Shown: piece after piece, positions 5,876 to 8,355 of the stretch
Position numbering within the stretch: the stretch's first letter is position 1
How the letters are laid out: each line of letters starts with the position of its first letter
Origin: Chitinophaga pinensis
Lineage (GTDB): Bacteria; Bacteroidota; Bacteroidia; Chitinophagales; Chitinophagaceae
DNA: 8,355 nt
Assembly (NCBI GenBank): GCA_945872805.1
Contig: CAMCBE010000071.1
Location: 1-8,355, forward strand
Direction: 5' to 3'
Made by a program: the position numbers and the translations under genes
The notes under the pieces: generated by a model
What the model was told of the DNA's origin: nothing
Databases searched by the model: none
Seen by the model: the letters and a program-made list of their open reading frames with translations, nothing else

Positions 5876-7120
5876 ATGTACAAAAGAAGATTATATAGTA
5901 AGCTTTTGATAAATATAGCCTTATTGCTTAGTGTGCACGTAAACATACATGCGCAAGAAGTAAAAACTCCCGCTATAGTAAGCTACATAGAAAGATACGC
6001 TGAATTAGCAATTCAAGAAATGGATAGAACGGGTATTCCGGCGGCCATAAAGATTGCGCAAGGTATTTTAGAAACTGATGCAGGAAGAAGTGAATTGGTG
6101 CAACAATCTAACAACCACTTTGGGATAAAATGCAAGACAAGCTGGACTGGAGAAAAAGTATATCATGATGATGATGCAGCAGGAGAATGTTTTAGAAAAT
6201 ACACTTCCGCCAGTGATTCATATACTGACCACTCAGACTATTTAAAGTCACAACCCCGATACGCATTCCTATTTGATTTTGACTTAAATGATTATAAGTC
6301 ATGGGCCTGGGGGTTAAAAAAAGCCGGCTATGCAACAAACCCAATTTACGCTCAAACCCTTATTAAGTTTATTGAAACCTATAACCTGAATTCCCTTAAT
6401 GAGTTCAGTTATGATGATTCAAGCGCATTAAGTTCGTATTTTAATTTACTAGAAAATGATTTAGGCTCCTTGACTTCATCATCTAAACGCGCTCCTTTGA
6501 ATGAATCAAACACTCATTCACTAAACGATGATGAAACAAAAACTGAAGAAGCTGAAGTAGAAAAAAAATCCAAGCCTGCTGAATTCCAAAAAGGCATATT
6601 TACTATAAATGGTCTGAAAGTGGTGTATTGCAAAGCAAATCAATCATTGCTTTCGATTGCTAAAAAAAACCATGTTCATCTATCTCAGCTCCTTAGCTGG
6701 AACGAACTCCCAAAATCAACCACTTTGTTAAAAGAGGACCAGCTGATCTTTCTGCAGAAGAAAAAAAAGCATGCAGACAAAGATATCCATATTGTTCAAC
6801 GTGGAGAAAGCCTTTACGACATAAGTCAAAAAGAGGGCGTTCGACTTGAATCGCTAATTAGCATCAACAACCTTGCCAAAAGCAAACGACTAAAAACTAA
6901 AGAAAAAATACTGCTAAATAATCAATCAACAATCGGTTTGCGTCACTTTTCCAAAAGCAGCCACAATAAAAAACATACTGCATTACATGTAGTAAAACAA
7001 GGTGAGTCCCTTTATACCATTGCTAAAAAATATAAAATAACTATAGACTCAATTAAAGATGCAAACTCAATGAAACGCAATGAGCTGCAGGTTGGACAAT
7101 CACTCAAGATCCCAAAATAA
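5876..7120 (+). CDS. Secreted glucosaminidase (GH73) with three LysM repeats
   Basis: A 414-residue cell-wall hydrolase. Residues 1-26 form a signal peptide (basic MYKRRLYSK, a hydrophobic core, likely cut after NIHA), so it acts in the periplasm or at the surface. Residues about 30-172 are a GH73 endo-beta-N-acetylglucosaminidase domain: AAIKIAQGILETDAGRSEL with E66 as probable catalytic acid, NNHFGIKC, a Tyr/Phe-rich FRKYTSASDSYTDHSDYL, and GLKKAGYATNPIYAQ. A charged low-complexity linker covers about 185-240. Three LysM repeats follow: about 247-294 (divergent, lacking the usual GxSL), 304-348 (VQRGESLYDISQKEG) and 370-413 (VKQGESLYTIAKKY, ending in LQVGQSLKIP). LysM repeats bind N-acetylglucosamine chains and tether the enzyme to peptidoglycan. 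It probably trims glycan strands during growth or division. It lies between the methyltransferase (3-base gap) and hpt (4-base gap) in one operon. Confidence 0.93.
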   Translation: MYKRRLYSKLLINIALLLSVHVNIHAQEVKTPAIVSYIERYAELAIQEMDRTGIPAAIKIAQGILETDAGRSELVQQSNNHFGIKCKTSWTGEKVYHDDDAAGECFRKYTSASDSYTDHSDYLKSQPRYAFLFDFDLNDYKSWAWGLKKAGYATNPIYAQTLIKFIETYNLNSLNEFSYDDSSALSSYFNLLENDLGSLTSSSKRAPLNESNTHSLNDDETKTEEAEVEKKSKPAEFQKGIFTINGLKVVYCKANQSLLSIAKKNHVHLSQLLSWNELPKSTTLLKEDQLIFLQKKKKHADKDIHIVQRGESLYDISQKEGVRLESLISINNLAKSKRLKTKEKILLNNQSTIGLRHFSKSSHNKKHTALHVVKQGESLYTIAKKYKITIDSIKDANSMKRNELQVGQSLKIPK

Positions 7121-7124
7121 TTCA

Positions 7125-7661
7125 ATGGACAAAGACATACTCGATAAGAAATTTGTCCCTTATTTAAACGAGGCAAAAATTACAGAGGCCGTTAGTCGAA
7201 TCGCTTCTTCTATAAATGCTGACTATGAAGATAAAATGCCCCTTTTCATAGCAATACTAAATGGGGCATTCATGTTTGCGGCTGATCTATACAAAGAAAT
7301 CAATGTCCCTTCAGAAATTAGTTTTGTAAAACTTTCATCCTACGCTGGAACTCAATCATCTGGCAGTGTCATAACGTCAATAGGACTAGATGTTGCAATC
7401 AATGCCCGTGATATCATTATAATAGAAGACATTGTGGACACCGGCAAAACGCTTACCACGTTTGTTACAGAACTGAAGAAAGAAGGGCCATCTTCAATTC
7501 GCGTTTGTGCATTACTTCATAAACAAGAGGCGACGATACATCCCATTCCTATTGATTATCTCGGCTTCACTATTCCCAATTTATTCGTAGTGGGCTATGG
7601 GCTAGATTACAATGGATTTGGTCGAAATTTGAAAGGCATCCATCAGCTCAAAGAAAGTTAG
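7125..7661 (+). CDS. hpt: Hypoxanthine phosphoribosyltransferase
   Basis: A 178-residue purine-salvage enzyme of the cytosol that joins hypoxanthine (and usually guanine) to PRPP, giving IMP or GMP and pyrophosphate. ILNGAFMFAADL (44-55) is the pyrophosphate-binding loop region. SYAGTQSSG (72-80) is the flexible active-site loop. IIIIEDIVDTGKTL (97-110) is the PRPP-binding signature with the two acidic residues. LLHK (130-133) and VGYGLDYNGFGRNL (156-169) contribute to the purine and magnesium sites. I start at the ATG at 7125, 4 bases after the glucosaminidase stop, which gives the family's normal length. An in-frame ATG at 7080 would overlap that gene by 41 bases and add 15 residues without family support. 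Last gene of its operon, it faces dnaJ with 10 bases between the stops. Confidence 0.96.
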   Translation: MDKDILDKKFVPYLNEAKITEAVSRIASSINADYEDKMPLFIAILNGAFMFAADLYKEINVPSEISFVKLSSYAGTQSSGSVITSIGLDVAINARDIIIIEDIVDTGKTLTTFVTELKKEGPSSIRVCALLHKQEATIHPIPIDYLGFTIPNLFVVGYGLDYNGFGRNLKGIHQLKES

Positions 7662-7676
7662 TGACCTCTCGCTAAC
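7657..7676. terminator. Hairpin covering the convergent hpt and dnaJ stop codons
   Basis: GTTAGTG (7657-7663) can pair with CGCTAAC (7670-7676), giving 7 pairs including one U-G, around the six-base loop ACCTCT. The hpt stop TAG (7659-7661) and the dnaJ stop (7674-7672 on the minus strand) lie in opposite arms. On the minus strand the hairpin is followed by TTTCTTTG, a poor U-tract; on the plus strand there is none. It may be a weak terminator or barrier for the converging transcripts. Chance pairing is possible. Confidence 0.4.
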
Positions 7677-8355
7677 CGAACATTTCCTTAATCTTAAAGA
7701 AGAAACTCTTTTCATTTTTATCCGGTTTCGGTTGAAAACTTGGCGACTCTTTAAATTTTTCAATTGCTTCTTTTTCCTCTTTCGTTACTTCTTGAGGAAC
7801 CCACACATTAACGTGAATTAATTGATCTCCTTTTTCATACGAATTGATCGCAGGAAATCCTTTACCCTTTAACCTAAATATTTTTCCACCTTGCGTTCCA
7901 GGGGGTATTTTGATTTTTGCCCTTCCATCGATTGTAGGCACTTCAAGATGTGCTCCAAAAACAGCATCCGAAAACGTGATATACATATCATATATAACAT
8001 TTAAATTATCGCGTTGCAATTCGGCATGTTGCTCTTCTTCAATCAAAACAATCAAGTCGCCAGAAGCACCACCTCGCTCTCCTGCATTTCCTTTACCACT
8101 CAAACTAAGTTGCATTCCTTCTTGCACACCAGCAGGAATATCAATAGACATTGTTTCTTCTGTATACACACGTCCTTCACCTTTACAAGAAGTACATTTA
8201 CTCGTAATGGTTGAGCCTTCTCCATTGCATGTTGGACAAGTGCCTACTGTTTGCATTTGACCTAGAAAAGTATTGGTCACTTTTCTGACCTGCCCATTTC
8301 CTCCACATGTTGCACAAGTTTGCACAGAATTTTTATCCTTTGCTCCAGAACCACT
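7672..8355 (-). CDS. dnaJ: Chaperone protein DnaJ (C-terminal part, N-terminus beyond right edge)
   Basis: 227 C-terminal residues of a type I DnaJ, the Hsp40 partner that delivers unfolded proteins to DnaK and stimulates its ATPase in the cytosol. The frame is open to the right edge, so the J domain with its HPD motif and the Gly/Phe region are outside. Three zinc-finger repeats are complete: CATCGGNG, CPTCNGEG and CTSCKGEG. The edge starts in SGSGAKDKNS, the tail of the first CxxCxGxG, whose cysteines are cut off. The substrate-binding domains follow, with MSIDIPAGVQEGMQLSLSGKG and VPTIDGRAKIKIPPGTQGG, then FRLKGKGFP and the dimerisation end KEEKEAIEKF. The tail ends FFFKIKEMFG. A GTG at 8325 (Val in VQTCATC) is internal and not a start. 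grpE is expected upstream, as in many bacteria, but is not visible. Confidence 0.96.
   Translation of the reverse strand, partial: SGSGAKDKNSVQTCATCGGNGQVRKVTNTFLGQMQTVGTCPTCNGEGSTITSKCTSCKGEGRVYTEETMSIDIPAGVQEGMQLSLSGKGNAGERGGASGDLIVLIEEEQHAELQRDNLNVIYDMYITFSDAVFGAHLEVPTIDGRAKIKIPPGTQGGKIFRLKGKGFPAINSYEKGDQLIHVNVWVPQEVTKEEKEAIEKFKESPSFQPKPDKNEKSFFFKIKEMFG

Noticed and set aside
7080..7124. Earlier ATG for hpt at 7080
   Set aside because: It lies inside the glucosaminidase gene and would add 15 residues not found in the family; the ATG at 7125 gives normal length.
7844..8260. 138-codon plus-strand frame opposite dnaJ
   Set aside because: Antisense to the DnaJ zinc-finger and C-terminal domains; its Cys/Pro/Ser richness reflects the dnaJ codons.
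1..8355. CRISPR array, tRNA, insertion sequence, prophage or defence island
   Set aside because: No spaced direct repeats, cloverleaf, transposase or phage proteins are visible, and nearly all of the window is accounted for by housekeeping genes.

Overview
The window looks like an ordinary chromosomal segment of a Bacteroidota bacterium, probably of the Cytophagales type. The DNA is AT-rich. Several genes are preceded by the Bacteroidota-type promoter (TTTG or TTG near -33, TAnnTTTG near -7) rather than by E. coli-like -35/-10 boxes, and most starts have no clear Shine-Dalgarno sequence. The FabI variant (GALDEKSIAW N-terminus, YNEMADAK active site) and the small acidic DUF2795 protein ending in FFFNEDEY are typical of this phylum. 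This placement rests on recalled family resemblance, not on a search.

Layout, left to right. Positions 1-261 hold the 5' part of a LolD-like ABC ATPase on the minus strand, cut by the window edge. A divergent intergenic region carries a very good promoter for a lone 73-residue DUF2795 gene (411-632). A perfectly palindromic hairpin (651-675) then separates that gene from the minus-strand group recN > fabI > SemiSWEET, read from 3510 down to 675. A second divergent region (3511-3656) separates recN from a plus-strand SSS-family sodium/solute symporter (3657-5162). After a short gap with its own promoter comes a compact plus-strand operon: a class I O-methyltransferase (5234-5872), a secreted glucosaminidase with three LysM repeats (5876-7120), and hypoxanthine phosphoribosyltransferase (7125-7661), with only 3-4 bases between genes. 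This operon runs head-on into dnaJ (7672-8355, minus strand). The two stop codons are 10 bases apart and lie inside one hairpin. dnaJ is cut by the right edge and lacks its J domain here.

Functionally this is a housekeeping neighbourhood: lipoprotein export (LolD), DNA double-strand-break repair (RecN), fatty-acid elongation (FabI), small-solute transport (SemiSWEET, SSS), cell-wall turnover (glucosaminidase/LysM), purine salvage (HPRT) and protein folding (DnaJ). I see no mobile element, CRISPR array, tRNA, rRNA, phage gene or defence island. I found no convincing undescribed system. The points worth a second look are the conserved but unexplained DUF2795 gene, the SemiSWEET behind fabI, the true substrate of the methyltransferase, the odd operon partners of the wall hydrolase, and regulatory details (a near-leaderless promoter and a hairpin over two convergent stop codons).
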